Source: an uncultured Bacteroidia bacterium
GTDB lineage: Bacteria; Bacteroidota; Bacteroidia; Bacteroidales; UBA932
Reading direction: 5' to 3'
DNA: 64,000 nucleotides
NCBI GenBank assembly: GCA_902789395.1
Contig: CADANY010000017.1
Location: 1 to 64,000 of the forward strand
Numbering within the stretch: position 1 is the stretch's first letter; every line of letters starts with the position of its first letter. The notes below the pieces were generated by a model that was given only the letters and a program-made list of their open reading frames with translations, did no database searches and had not been told where the DNA came from. This document shows positions 1 through 9,393 of the stretch, piece after piece. Position numbers and translations under genes: made by a program.

Positions 1-160
1 GGACGACGGCGTGTGTCTGAAGGACGTTACAGGACGACGCAGGAGGACTGTAAAAGGACTGAGTTAGCCGTCGAGATCTCGGACGACAGCAACGCCCCGC
101 TCCGAACCATGGAGCCCGGGGTATACCCGTCACCGTACGAAATGAATTCTTCTTCCGGGA
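1..160. repeat. Partial copy of a large structured repeat (right arm)
   Basis: Bases 1-115 match 48165-48279 without gaps. The first 75 bases are identical, and only a few substitutions follow. Bases 116-160 keep the layout of the second copy, including a TTCTTC-CCGG end, but not its sequence. An internal hairpin, TTACAG with CTGTAA around positions 26-53, is conserved in both copies. The copy is cut by the window edge, so its left arm is not visible. Nothing in it looks coding. It lies just beyond the 3' end of the minus-strand surE-lpxB unit, as the second copy lies beyond tamL. Confidence 0.8.
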
Positions 161-169
161 GGGTTGGGG

Positions 170-414
170 TTATTCGAAGTGATTGTAGAGGATGGTGGGG
201 CGGGAAGAACGGGTGCTCATGGAGGGGAACCAGATGCCGTTCTTTTCCATATACTGTTCATCACTGAGCCCTTCCCCCTGGACTCCGGGAATGAAGGGAA
301 AGCCTTTGACCTCTTCGTAATAGGCGTACACTTCCGCATCATCGGCGAGCATGCGTCCGACCCCGCCCTCGCCGCCAGAAGTGCAGGCAGCAGGAAGAGA
401 CGGATCGTTTTCAT
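170..414 (-). pseudogene. Possible frameshifted small lipoprotein gene downstream of lpxB
   Basis: An ATG at 414 lies six bases after the lpxB stop and begins a signal-like sequence (MKTIRLFLLPALLAA). That frame then becomes basic and low in quality and stops near 217. A second minus-strand frame, open down to the stop at 170, reads like a mature exported protein: it is acidic and aromatic, with the segment DDAEVYAYYEEVKGFPFIPG. It also contains an LPAAC segment just upstream that resembles a lipobox. The simplest reading is one gene with a single-base indel in the GC-rich stretch at about 361-400, caused by real decay or by sequencing error. I do not recognise the family. The two frames could instead be chance, and only the first would then be translated. 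Confidence 0.35.
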
Positions 415-420
415 ATCGTG

Positions 421-1590
421 TTATGCTTGTTTCAGGAGGCTGATCATGGACCCGGCAACGGCTTCGGAAGCGCCGCTTCCGCCGAGAAGGGTGCGGATTT
501 CGGCATAGTCTGCCTGCATCCGGGTGCGGTAGGCCTTGTCTTCGATGAGCCGCCGGAGCTCCGTTTCGAGGTTTTCCGGGGTCATATAATACTGGAGCAG
601 TTCCCGGAAGGCGGACCGGCCGAGAATCAGGTTTCCGAGGCTTACGAACGGGGTCTTGATGATCGTCCGCCCGATCAGGAAGGAGATCTTGCTGACGACG
701 CCGTATCCGACTACCTGCGGGGTTCCGATCAGGGCGGCTTCCAGGGAGGCGGTGCCGGAATTGATGACGGCGGCTTCCGCATGTCGGAGAATGGCGTAGG
801 TCTGTCCGAAAAGGACATGGACAAAGGTCTCGCGGCCTTCGACGAGGACCCGGTAATCTTCTTCTTTCCGGGCCGGGGCCCCAGCGACGATGAGATGGAA
901 CTCCCTGTAGACCGGGTCGGCATGGAGACGGTCGGCCAGCGCGGCGAGGCGGGGGATCATGTATTTCAGTTCATTGCTGCGTGAACCGGGGAGAAGGGCG
1001 ATATACGGCGCTTCGCCGAGTCCGGCTTCCTGCAGGAAACTATCCCTTGTTTTTTGCATGGCAGGGGAGGCGTCGATAGCGTCGATGAGCGGATTGCCCT
1101 TGTAGATTGTCTTAATGCCTTTTTCCTCGAAATAGGGAATTTCGAAGGGAAAGACGATAAAGAGCATGTCGACGTCGCGGCGAAGCTTTTTGAGGCGGTT
1201 TTCGCGGGATGCCCAGACCTTCGGGGCAATATAGTAGAATACTTTATATCCGGCCTTTTTGGCAAAGGATGCGATCTTGAAGTTGAATCCGGGATAGTCG
1301 ATCAGGATGACCGCGTCCGGGTTCCATGAGAAAATGTCCTTTTTGCAACGGTCAACCTTTGCGAGGAGTTTCCGGGCTTTGAGAGCTACTTCGACGAAGC
1401 CCATGACGGCCCCGTCCCTGTAATCCTGGACCATCCCCAGGCCATCCTGGTGGGCATGGAACACCTCATCCATAAGAGCCCCACCCCAGAATCGGATGTC
1501 CGCTTCCGGGTCTTTGGCGTAGATCCCCCGCATCAGATTCGATCCGTGAAGGTCTCCGCTGGCTTCTCCTGCGATGATATAGTATTTCAA
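421..1590 (-). CDS. lpxB: Lipid-A-disaccharide synthase
   Basis: LpxB is the GT19 glycosyltransferase that joins UDP-2,3-diacylglucosamine to lipid X, forming the lipid A disaccharide at the inner face of the cytoplasmic membrane. The protein opens with YYIIAGEASGDLHGS, the family's N-terminal signature. Its C-terminal half carries the conserved donor-site segment INSGTASLEAALIGTPQVVGY. I place the start at a TTG (1590) that overlaps the surE stop codon as TTGA, giving 389 residues, the usual length. The longer open frame to 1677 only runs back through surE. It is co-transcribed with surE. The product implies a lipid A-containing outer membrane. Confidence 0.93.
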   Translation of the reverse strand: MKYYIIAGEASGDLHGSNLMRGIYAKDPEADIRFWGGALMDEVFHAHQDGLGMVQDYRDGAVMGFVEVALKARKLLAKVDRCKKDIFSWNPDAVILIDYPGFNFKIASFAKKAGYKVFYYIAPKVWASRENRLKKLRRDVDMLFIVFPFEIPYFEEKGIKTIYKGNPLIDAIDASPAMQKTRDSFLQEAGLGEAPYIALLPGSRSNELKYMIPRLAALADRLHADPVYREFHLIVAGAPARKEEDYRVLVEGRETFVHVLFGQTYAILRHAEAAVINSGTASLEAALIGTPQVVGYGVVSKISFLIGRTIIKTPFVSLGNLILGRSAFRELLQYYMTPENLETELRRLIEDKAYRTRMQADYAEIRTLLGGSGASEAVAGSMISLLKQA

Positions 1591-2432
1591 TGCCTGAAGG
1601 GTATTTCCATGGTCTTGAGCCGTTCCAGTTCCTTGTAATCGGTCCTGTCGAGCTGGTTGGGGGTGATGGTAATCCATCCTTCGTCATTGAGCCGGTGGTC
1701 GGCCAATCCGGTTTCCGGCTCGTCGTCGATCAGGTCTCCGGCCATCGTGAAGGCCGTTTCGCCCTCTTCGAGGGGGATGTCATAAATTCCCCAGGAGTAG
1801 GTTTCGAATTCCTTGGCCCTTTCCAGGATCGAATCGTTCCAGGGTTTGAACTCGCGGATCCAGTGGCAGCGCCCCTGGCGGGAGAAGCGGATCCCTTTGA
1901 CCTTTTCCGCGGGAAGGGCGGGGAAGTTGATGTTGTACAAAAGACCGTACCGGTTCTCGGGCCAGTTGTCCATCAACCATTCGAAAATACTGGGAAAGAA
2001 AACGCGGACGGAACTGAAATCGGCATTGGGACGGTAGTCACAGATCGAGACGCCGATGGCCTTGCATCCATTGAGTGCCCCTTCTGCCGTGGCGCCGAGG
2101 GTGGCGGAATAGTTGGCGGCGGTTCCGGCGTTGGAACCGTGGTTGACACCGCAGACGACAACGTCCGGATTCCTCCTTTCATATTTATATTCCAGACCGA
2201 ACTTGACACAGCTCGCCGGGGTTCCATCAAGATAGGACCAGTCGCCCGGGCTGAAGTCGGGAAGCGGTTTGTAGGCCAGTTTCTTGAATCCGAGCGAGAC
2301 GGACATCGACATGGCGCTCTGATGATATTTCGGGGCGACCACGGTCAGTTTTCCGTAAGGGGCCAGGCAGTCTGCCAGGACCTGGATTCCGGGGGACCGG
2401 TAGCCGTCATCGTTGCTGATCAGTATTTTCAT
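1587..2432 (-). CDS. surE: 5'/3'-nucleotidase SurE
   Basis: SurE is a metal-dependent survival-protein nucleotidase that dephosphorylates nucleoside 5'- and 3'-monophosphates in the cytoplasm. The metal-binding residues are visible: the D8-D9 pair in the N-terminal ISNDDGYRSPG motif, S39 in a HQSAMS segment, and N97 in CGVNHGSN. At 281 residues it is slightly longer than the typical 250-260, mainly through its C-terminal tail. It is the first gene of a surE-lpxB unit and has a Bacteroidota -7 box 26 nt upstream of the ATG. The 3' end overlaps the lpxB start by 4 bases, suggesting translational coupling. Confidence 0.93.
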   Translation of the reverse strand: MKILISNDDGYRSPGIQVLADCLAPYGKLTVVAPKYHQSAMSMSVSLGFKKLAYKPLPDFSPGDWSYLDGTPASCVKFGLEYKYERRNPDVVVCGVNHGSNAGTAANYSATLGATAEGALNGCKAIGVSICDYRPNADFSSVRVFFPSIFEWLMDNWPENRYGLLYNINFPALPAEKVKGIRFSRQGRCHWIREFKPWNDSILERAKEFETYSWGIYDIPLEEGETAFTMAGDLIDDEPETGLADHRLNDEGWITITPNQLDRTDYKELERLKTMEIPFRH

Positions 2433-2458
2433 GATTCATATTGGTCAAAAATTCAATG

Positions 2459-2466
2459 CAAATATA
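2459..2466 (-). promoter_or_regulatory. -7 box for surE-lpxB
   Basis: TATATTTG on the minus strand matches the Bacteroidota TAnnTTTG consensus, 26 nt upstream of the surE ATG. It is back to back with the gap box at 2488-2495. Confidence 0.65.
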
Positions 2467-2487
2467 GCGAAATATTAGAAAAATTCG

Positions 2488-2495
2488 TAAATTTG
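2488..2495 (+). promoter_or_regulatory. -7 box, candidate gap promoter
   Basis: TAAATTTG fits TAnnTTTG and lies 68 nt upstream of the gap ATG, which implies a leader of roughly 60 nt. No better match lies closer to the start codon. Confidence 0.55.
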
Positions 2496-2557
2496 CGACG
2501 CTTGGAAAACAAGCCTTATGTTAGTAGGTATTTGTTTAACATACAACAATAATTTAA

Positions 2558-3562
<1,005 letters not shown>

Positions 3563-3584
3563 TTCGCGCAGAACCCTATCTTCC

Positions 3585-3618
3585 AGAGCGACTCCTTGCG
3601 GGTCGCTCTTTTTTTTGT
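3585..3618 (+). terminator. Intrinsic terminator of gap
   Basis: The stem AGAGCGAC (3585-3592) with GTCGCTCT (3602-3609) is followed by a run of eight to nine T. It begins 22 nt after the gap stop codon. Confidence 0.9.
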
Positions 3619-3625
3619 ATTTTTG
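3618..3625 (+). promoter_or_regulatory. -7 box for the rSAM/lipoprotein cassette
   Basis: TATTTTTG fits TAnnTTTG and lies 55 nt before the first lipoprotein ATG. It begins at the end of the T-run of the gap terminator, so termination of gap and initiation of the cassette abut. Confidence 0.55.
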
Positions 3626-3680
3626 TGCAAGATTTGGAAATGAATTGGATTTATACGGTAAAAAGTTAGAATTTTTTGAG

Positions 3681-4166
3681 ATGAAAATGAGGATAAACAA
3701 ACTTTTCCGGGCCGTTTCCGCTCTCGTTATGGGCATTTTGGGCTTTGGTTCCTGTGAGAAAATCTCTGATATTATAGATGGGAACGGTAACTACTTGTGT
3801 ATGTACGGCCAGCCTCATGCAGAATACAAGGTGATCGGTTCTGCCAAGTCCGATTCCGGCGAACCGATCCAGGGGATCCGCGTCATTTTCCGCCCGCAAG
3901 GCGAAAAAAAAACTTATCTCAACGATACGACCTATACCGACAGCAAGGGAGCCTTTATCATCGGCCGGACGAAAAATGATTTTCCTGATACGAAGAGAGC
4001 CGACCTCCTTTTCGAAGATGTAGACGGAGAAAATAATGGAGGCGAATTCGCGAATGCTACATATAAGGTCTATCAAACTGATATTACCCAGACCTCAAAA
4101 GGAGATGGAGCATGGGACTTCGGGGCTTTCACTATCAAGGTAGACGCGACCATGAGAAAGAAATAA
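3681..4166 (+). CDS. Radical SAM-associated putative lipoprotein (first paralog)
   Basis: This 161-residue lipoprotein matches my recollection of the partner family of the Bacteroidota rSAM/lipoprotein system. Its function is unknown. It has a basic N-terminus, a hydrophobic stretch and a lipobox ending at C25 (GFGSC). A carboxypeptidase-regulatory-like beta domain follows, with G-E-P-I-Q-G-I-R-V and DTTYTDSKGAF segments. The second half carries FEDVDGENNGG and KGDGAW motifs that recur in the paralog at 5255-5731. The ATG at 3681 gives a clean lipoprotein signal; the open frame continues upstream into gap, but that part is a shadow. The rSAM gene starts 10 bases after the stop. It is probably exported and acylated, and I infer that the rSAM enzyme modifies it before export. 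Confidence 0.85.
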   Translation: MKMRINKLFRAVSALVMGILGFGSCEKISDIIDGNGNYLCMYGQPHAEYKVIGSAKSDSGEPIQGIRVIFRPQGEKKTYLNDTTYTDSKGAFIIGRTKNDFPDTKRADLLFEDVDGENNGGEFANATYKVYQTDITQTSKGDGAWDFGAFTIKVDATMRKK

Positions 4167-4176
4167 TCCGTGTGCT

Positions 4177-5247
4177 ATGTCAGGTCTTTCCCTTCGCCGC
4201 CGTATTGCGCTGGATCTTGTCGACCGTCTCCATCAGGACTTGATCCGGGAACATCCGCTCAGGCAGCTCTTTTGGGAGTGTACGCTGCGCTGCAATCTGA
4301 GCTGCCGTCACTGCGGAAGTGACTGCCGGGTCCAGTCGGCCGTAAAGGATATGCCGGTCGAAGATTTCTGCAAGGCGCTTGATTCGGTTGCAAAAGTATA
4401 TGATCCCCATAAGGTTATGATCAATGTGACAGGCGGCGAGCCGCTGGTGAGGATGGACCTGGAGCATTGCGGGAGAGTGATTTATGAGCGCGGATTTCCG
4501 TGGGGAATGGTGACGAACGGACTTGCTCTGACACCGAGGCGCTATGAAAGTCTTCTGCAGAGCGGTCTCAGGGCGATGACGATCAGTCTCGACGGTCTCG
4601 GAGCAAACCATGACTGGATGCGGGGGCGGAAAGGAATTTTCGAGAGAGCCTCATCCGCGATTAAGATGGTTATCGATTCCGGCGAGGTTGAGTTCGATGT
4701 CGTGACATGTGTCAATAAGCGCTCGTATAAGCAGCTGGAAGAGTTGAAGGAGTTCTTGATCAGTCTCGGGCTGAAGTCGTGGCGGCTCTTTACGATCTTT
4801 CCTGTCGGAAGGGCAGCAGAAGATCCTGAACTGCAACTGGATGCAGAAGAGTTCAAGGGGCTGATGGAGTTTATCAAATCGACTCGGAAAGAGGGACGGA
4901 TCAAAGCTTCCTATTGCTGTGAAGGCTTTATGGGCAATTATGAGGGCGATATCCGGGACCATTTCTTTTTTTGCAATGCCGGCGTGACGGTCGGATCCGT
5001 GCTCGCTGACGGCTCGATTTCGGCTTGTCCAAGCATCCGGGCGGATTATCACCAGGGAAACATCTATGAAGATGATTTTATGGAGGTATGGACCCATCGC
5101 TATCATCCCTATCGGGACAGGGAATGGATGAGAAAAGGGGAGTGCGCCGAATGCAAGTATTGGAAATATTGTCGGGGGAACGGCATGCACCTTCGGGATG
5201 AGCATGGAGACTTGATCCAATGTAATTTAAAGAAACTCTATAGATAG
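4177..5247 (+). CDS. Radical SAM/SPASM enzyme of the rSAM/lipoprotein system
   Basis: This 356-residue radical SAM protein is of the peptide/protein-modifying type. The SAM-binding [4Fe-4S] motif is CNLSCRHC (C39, C43, C46), preceded by an extra C35. A GGEP motif (NVTGGEPLV) and a TISLDG motif follow, as in the radical SAM TIM-barrel. The C-terminal SPASM region has cysteines near residues 266, 284, 323, 326, 332 and 349, enough to bind auxiliary clusters, plus a CC pair at 247-248. Both neighbours are paralogous putative lipoproteins, 10 and 7 bases away, so one operon is likely. Family knowledge links this enzyme to such lipoproteins; the chemistry and modified residue are unknown. Confidence 0.88.
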   Translation: MSGLSLRRRIALDLVDRLHQDLIREHPLRQLFWECTLRCNLSCRHCGSDCRVQSAVKDMPVEDFCKALDSVAKVYDPHKVMINVTGGEPLVRMDLEHCGRVIYERGFPWGMVTNGLALTPRRYESLLQSGLRAMTISLDGLGANHDWMRGRKGIFERASSAIKMVIDSGEVEFDVVTCVNKRSYKQLEELKEFLISLGLKSWRLFTIFPVGRAAEDPELQLDAEEFKGLMEFIKSTRKEGRIKASYCCEGFMGNYEGDIRDHFFFCNAGVTVGSVLADGSISACPSIRADYHQGNIYEDDFMEVWTHRYHPYRDREWMRKGECAECKYWKYCRGNGMHLRDEHGDLIQCNLKKLYR

Positions 5248-5254
5248 ACTTGTT

Positions 5255-5731
5255 ATGAGGATGAAATTCAATGGTTTGCTCGCAAAGTTCTTTGGCGTTG
5301 TGCTCGGTCTTCTTGGATTTGCTTCTTGCGAAAGAATAGGTTTTGGTCTGGATATGTATGGTTCTCCCTATGCGCATTTCAAGGCGCTGGGGACGGTTAC
5401 GGATGAAGCTGGAAAGCCGGTCAAGGGAATCCGGGTCGCCATTCGCCAGCATCGTCATTTTTCTTCTGTGGGGTTAGACCGGAACGATTGGTATGAAGAT
5501 GATACACTTTATACGGATGCGGATGGACGCTATCAGCTCAGAAGAGAAATACCTGTTGTTCCCGAGGATGTGACAGTAGTCTTCGAAGACATTGACGGAG
5601 AGGAGAACGGAGGTCCGTTCCAGAAAACAGAAGCAAAACCAGCGGTTATCCAATCAAAGAAGGGGGATAACAGCTGGTTTAAAGGTTCATATGAAGCCAA
5701 GGCGGACGTCGCCTTGAAGAAGCAGGATTAA
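5255..5731 (+). CDS. Radical SAM-associated putative lipoprotein (second paralog)
   Basis: This 158-residue lipoprotein is paralogous to the product of 3681-4166. The lipobox cysteine is C25 (GFASC), the same position as in the first copy. Shared blocks are MYG-x-P-x-A just after the anchor, a G-x-P-x2-GIRV turn, an LYTDADG strand, FEDIDGEENGG and KGDNSW near the C-terminus. The region between the GIRV turn and the YTD strand is longer and richer in His and Arg than in the first copy. It begins 7 bases after the rSAM stop. Its stop overlaps the stop of the convergent S9 peptidase gene by three bases. Confidence 0.85.
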   Translation: MRMKFNGLLAKFFGVVLGLLGFASCERIGFGLDMYGSPYAHFKALGTVTDEAGKPVKGIRVAIRQHRHFSSVGLDRNDWYEDDTLYTDADGRYQLRREIPVVPEDVTVVFEDIDGEENGGPFQKTEAKPAVIQSKKGDNSWFKGSYEAKADVALKKQD

Positions 5732-8484
5732 TCTGCCGTTCCGTAGCCGAAATTAAAGTCTTTTTCGGAAGAAGGTATTCCATCCTTCATCCATACGGGA
5801 AGAGGGGCACCCTTCAGGTAGTGATCGAAGAACTGCTGGAGACGGATCGAAAGATCCTTGCAGTTGCGGCGCTCAACGAGGTTGTGCTCCTCTCCGTTGT
5901 ATTCCAGCAGCCAGGCCGGTTTTCCGAGGCGCCGGAGGCCCATGAACATCTCGATGCCCTGGTACCATGGAACGGCACCGTCGTTGTCGTTGTGCATGAT
6001 CAGAAGCGGCGTCGTGACTTCGGGAAGCTTGAAAATAGGGGAGTTCTCCATGTACAGTTCGGTCCCGTGCCAGAGATCCCGGCCGATCCGGCTCTGGCCT
6101 TTCTCATACTGTCCCTGGCGGCTGATGCCAGTCCCCCAGCGGATTCCGCCGTATGCGGAAGTCATGTTCGAAACCGGAGCGCCTGCACCGGCGGCCTTGA
6201 ACAGGCCGGTCCGGGTGACGAGGTAGGCGACCTGGTAACCGCCCCAGCTCTGACCTTGGATTGCCATGTTTTCCGTGTCGATCCAATCGAACTGCCCAAG
6301 GGATTCCGCGCCGCTGACGATGCAGTTGTAGGCAGACTCGCCCGGGAGTCCGGGAGTATAGACAATATCCGGGATAAAGACTACGTAACCTCTTGATACA
6401 TAGAAAGGAATGTTTACGGTCGAACGGCTTGGCGCCGGTGCGCGGTAATTGAAAAGAGTCTCCGAGTTCTTTTCGTAGAAATAGATCATGACCGGATACT
6501 TTTTCTGAGGGTCGAAGTCTTCCGGACGGAAAAGGAGTCCGTCGAGCGGTGTCCCGTCATAAGCGTTCCAGTGGTAGAGTTCGACGGTTCCCCAGTTATA
6601 ATTCTTTTGCTGCGGGTTGATGGAAGAAAGTTTGATATCTTTCTTTCCGCCGATTCCGGCAGGACTGTAGTAGACGTCGTAAGGCTCCTGGAAGTTTCCT
6701 TTCCGGTAGGCATAGATGCCGGTATTTTTCGCTTTGATGACCGAAGGGAAGGAGTATCCTCCGAATGTCAAGTCTTTCAGGGATTTGGCTTTATCGAATG
6801 TCAGGGAAGCGATCCCGTTCTCCTTGGTGGTATTGTCGAAGATGCTGAGAAGGATCGTCTCACCTGGAAGGATCCCCTGTTCGTCTTCGTAATCTTTCGT
6901 ATTGATATAGCGGTACGTTCTTCCCCGCTCGCGTCCGTCGGTCAGGCGGACGGCCTTGCCGCTCGAAGTTTCGACTCTCCAGATGTCGTAGAAGTCGTAA
7001 AGCAGGACGTCCTTGTCATCTGCGGTCCATCCTGCGATCCCGTACGATCCAGGAAGCATCGGGTGGTCGTCTTCCTCGTCCCAGAGATTCGTCTGGATCT
7101 CGTCGGTAAGGTCGCGGGTCGTTCCGGACGCGATGTCGTGGATCGTCCAGGACTTTCTCTGATAATCCCACCAGATGATGTATTTGGCTTTCGGAGAGAG
7201 GTTCGGACGTCCATACAGGCCTTCCGCGATGAGTTTTTTGCTTCCATTTCCTACGTTGACCGTGCTGATCCGGATATCCGTCTGGGAATTCCACTGGGTT
7301 TCGATCGGGCGGACGGTCTCAAGGTATAGCGCAACATCGGCATTGCCGTTGTCGCCGGTCATCAGGCGACCGGTCTTGTCCGTATACAGGGGGATGAGCT
7401 GCCCGTCTTTCACCAGGCAGGGATAGGTTCTCCGGCTGTCCCGCTGGACATTCTTTTTCATGACAGGAGGAAGTTCGTAGGCATCCCAGTTCCAGATATC
7501 TACTCCAGGGGTTTCGAAAGGAACCAGTGTCGTATCCTTCGGGGCCTTGAAGGGCTGGATACCTGCGAAAATCTTCTTTCCGTCACGACTGAAAGAAGGA
7601 TTACTGTTTTCCGTAAGTCCCCAATTGTCAGGGAGATTCTTTCTGTTATCTTTATCGATTATCTTACTTGATGATCCTTTGGAGACGTCGAAAAGGAAGA
7701 GTTCTGTATGGCGGCTTCCCGTCTCGACGGTGTCCTTGGCCGTCAGGAAGAGGGCCTGTGTTCCGGTCTCATTGAATTCAGGCAGGGATACAAATGTCGC
7801 TGTATCCTGAATCTCTGTCGTCCGCCCGTCCATTATCCGGAAAAAGCCCGGTACCGAGTGCTTTTTCCCGGTTTTCCTGACAAAGGAGAGCGTTGCCCCG
7901 TCTTTTGCAAACTCGTACTTGTCTATATGCTTGAGGGTGTCGATTATTCCGTCCTGGAAATGATAAACGGCAAGAGGATTCCCAAGGTCTTTCTGCTTCC
8001 GCTCTTTTTTAGGAATGAAGGTAGTATCTGCCGTCGCAAAGGCGATAGCGGCTGTCCCGTGACGGGATGCCTTGAAACTAAGTACATTCGGGAATTTCCT
8101 GATCTCTCCGCTGGCAAGATTGACAATAGCGAGAGAATCCTTGAGCATCTTGTCGCGCGGGGTTTTCCGGATCCTTTCCTGCCTGGATTTTTTGAATTCG
8201 GGTTTGATGAGGCAGACAACATGGGAATCGTCTTCGAGAACGGCAGGAGCATATCCGCGCGGGATGTCAATCGTCTGCGGTTTTTTCCCGAAAGTGCGGA
8301 TACAAAGGACGGCATCGCCTTCCTGCGGTGCAATCTGGTAGACAAGGACTTGTCCATCAGGGGAGAGAACGGTTTGCCCTACGCTTTGCCAGCCGTCGTA
8401 GACAGAGTGGTCCAGCGGTTTTTTCTGGGCTGATGCAAAAGTTCCGATAAGGATACAGAATGCAATGATTGTCAGTCGTTTCAT
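5728..8484 (-). CDS. Prolyl oligopeptidase family (S9) serine peptidase
   Basis: This is a 918-residue exported peptidase of the S9 family, probably periplasmic. A signal peptide ends at about residue 19 (FASAQ). The first two thirds contain WD/PD40-like beta-propeller repeats (SPDGQVL, SFSRDGKKI, LSPKAKYI). The C-terminal alpha/beta-hydrolase domain has the nucleophile elbow GQSWGGY with S746, a candidate Asp at about 835 in HNDNDGAVPW, and His at about 867 in GEEHNL. This is the expected catalytic order and spacing. The gene begins 10 bases after the GH25 stop and is probably co-transcribed with it. Substrate preference (DPP-IV-like or oligopeptidase) cannot be read from the sequence. Confidence 0.9.
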   Translation of the reverse strand: MKRLTIIAFCILIGTFASAQKKPLDHSVYDGWQSVGQTVLSPDGQVLVYQIAPQEGDAVLCIRTFGKKPQTIDIPRGYAPAVLEDDSHVVCLIKPEFKKSRQERIRKTPRDKMLKDSLAIVNLASGEIRKFPNVLSFKASRHGTAAIAFATADTTFIPKKERKQKDLGNPLAVYHFQDGIIDTLKHIDKYEFAKDGATLSFVRKTGKKHSVPGFFRIMDGRTTEIQDTATFVSLPEFNETGTQALFLTAKDTVETGSRHTELFLFDVSKGSSSKIIDKDNRKNLPDNWGLTENSNPSFSRDGKKIFAGIQPFKAPKDTTLVPFETPGVDIWNWDAYELPPVMKKNVQRDSRRTYPCLVKDGQLIPLYTDKTGRLMTGDNGNADVALYLETVRPIETQWNSQTDIRISTVNVGNGSKKLIAEGLYGRPNLSPKAKYIIWWDYQRKSWTIHDIASGTTRDLTDEIQTNLWDEEDDHPMLPGSYGIAGWTADDKDVLLYDFYDIWRVETSSGKAVRLTDGRERGRTYRYINTKDYEDEQGILPGETILLSIFDNTTKENGIASLTFDKAKSLKDLTFGGYSFPSVIKAKNTGIYAYRKGNFQEPYDVYYSPAGIGGKKDIKLSSINPQQKNYNWGTVELYHWNAYDGTPLDGLLFRPEDFDPQKKYPVMIYFYEKNSETLFNYRAPAPSRSTVNIPFYVSRGYVVFIPDIVYTPGLPGESAYNCIVSGAESLGQFDWIDTENMAIQGQSWGGYQVAYLVTRTGLFKAAGAGAPVSNMTSAYGGIRWGTGISRQGQYEKGQSRIGRDLWHGTELYMENSPIFKLPEVTTPLLIMHNDNDGAVPWYQGIEMFMGLRRLGKPAWLLEYNGEEHNLVERRNCKDLSIRLQQFFDHYLKGAPLPVWMKDGIPSSEKDFNFGYGTAD

Positions 8485-8494
8485 ATAATTAGAG

Positions 8495-9343
8495 TTATAG
8501 TTGTTTGATCACAGATAGATCGGTAAATCCCGGGATTCCGTGGATGACCGCATGGTCTGTAAACTGCCACATGCTGTATCTTTTGCAGACCGGAGCATCG
8601 ACTTCGTAGTGGGCTACCCACAGCGGATAGTTCCCCGTCAGTTCGTCTGAAAGCAGGTCCCGGATAAAACTGTCCGGAGCATAGATAACCGGTTTTACTC
8701 CGTAGTGCCTCTCAATCAGTCTGAGCCAGGTGAGGGCATTCCGGTTCAGTTCTTCTTTCGTCACCTTGGGCGGAAGGGTTTCAATGTCCAGTACCGGTGG
8801 CAGATCAGAGTGGCGGAGCGTTCCTACGCAGCGGATAAAGTTATCTGCCTGCTTCACGGGATTACGGGCCGGAGAGAAAAAGTGGTACGCTCCCCGACGG
8901 ATCTCTCTTTTGCCGGCTTCTTCCCAGTTGACGCGGAAGCGGCGGTCCCGCATGGTTTCACCTTCGCTGGCTTTCATATAGACGGCTTCGACCGGTAGGA
9001 TCCGAATCGCCTGATCGATCGACCGGACCGTCCTGCCGTCCCGGTTGATCATTACTTTCAGTGAATCCCAGATGATCTTTTCTCCGTTGTGATGGGAGAT
9101 GTCGATACAGAATGACCGGGTTCCGGAAGGAATGGCTGCGCCGGTTTCGCTGTGATCTTCCGTCTCTTTAATCAGCCTGCCTATGGTAAGACCAATCAAG
9201 ATCAGGGTTACTGCTCCGAAGATAATCCAGCCGCTCCGAGTCCCCGCCTTTTTCGGCTTTTTTCTGCCGGATTTTTTCCGTTTTCCTCCTTTAGAGGGGG
9301 TTAACTTTTTTGTTACCTTGTTTAACTTATTTGTTTTATTCAC
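8495..9343 (-). CDS. Glycoside hydrolase family 25 muramidase
   Basis: This GH25 lysozyme-type enzyme would cleave the N-acetylmuramic acid beta-1,4 linkage of peptidoglycan. A cytoplasmic tail very rich in Lys (residues 1-38) precedes one membrane segment (about 39-58, WIIFGAVTLILIGLTIG), so the catalytic domain is tethered and faces the periplasm. Family landmarks are visible in order: DISHHNG, AVYMKASEG, RRGAYHFFSP and LPPVLDIE, which carry the acidic active-site residues. The start is a GTG at 9343, since no ATG is suitably placed. An internal AAAGGAGG lies in the Lys-rich region but has no start codon after it. Confidence 0.9.
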   Translation of the reverse strand: MNKTNKLNKVTKKLTPSKGGKRKKSGRKKPKKAGTRSGWIIFGAVTLILIGLTIGRLIKETEDHSETGAAIPSGTRSFCIDISHHNGEKIIWDSLKVMINRDGRTVRSIDQAIRILPVEAVYMKASEGETMRDRRFRVNWEEAGKREIRRGAYHFFSPARNPVKQADNFIRCVGTLRHSDLPPVLDIETLPPKVTKEELNRNALTWLRLIERHYGVKPVIYAPDSFIRDLLSDELTGNYPLWVAHYEVDAPVCKRYSMWQFTDHAVIHGIPGFTDLSVIKQL

Positions 9344-9393
9344 TTATTGTCAATGTTTTGAAAAGATTCACTAAAAAAGCAATCTATCTACTG

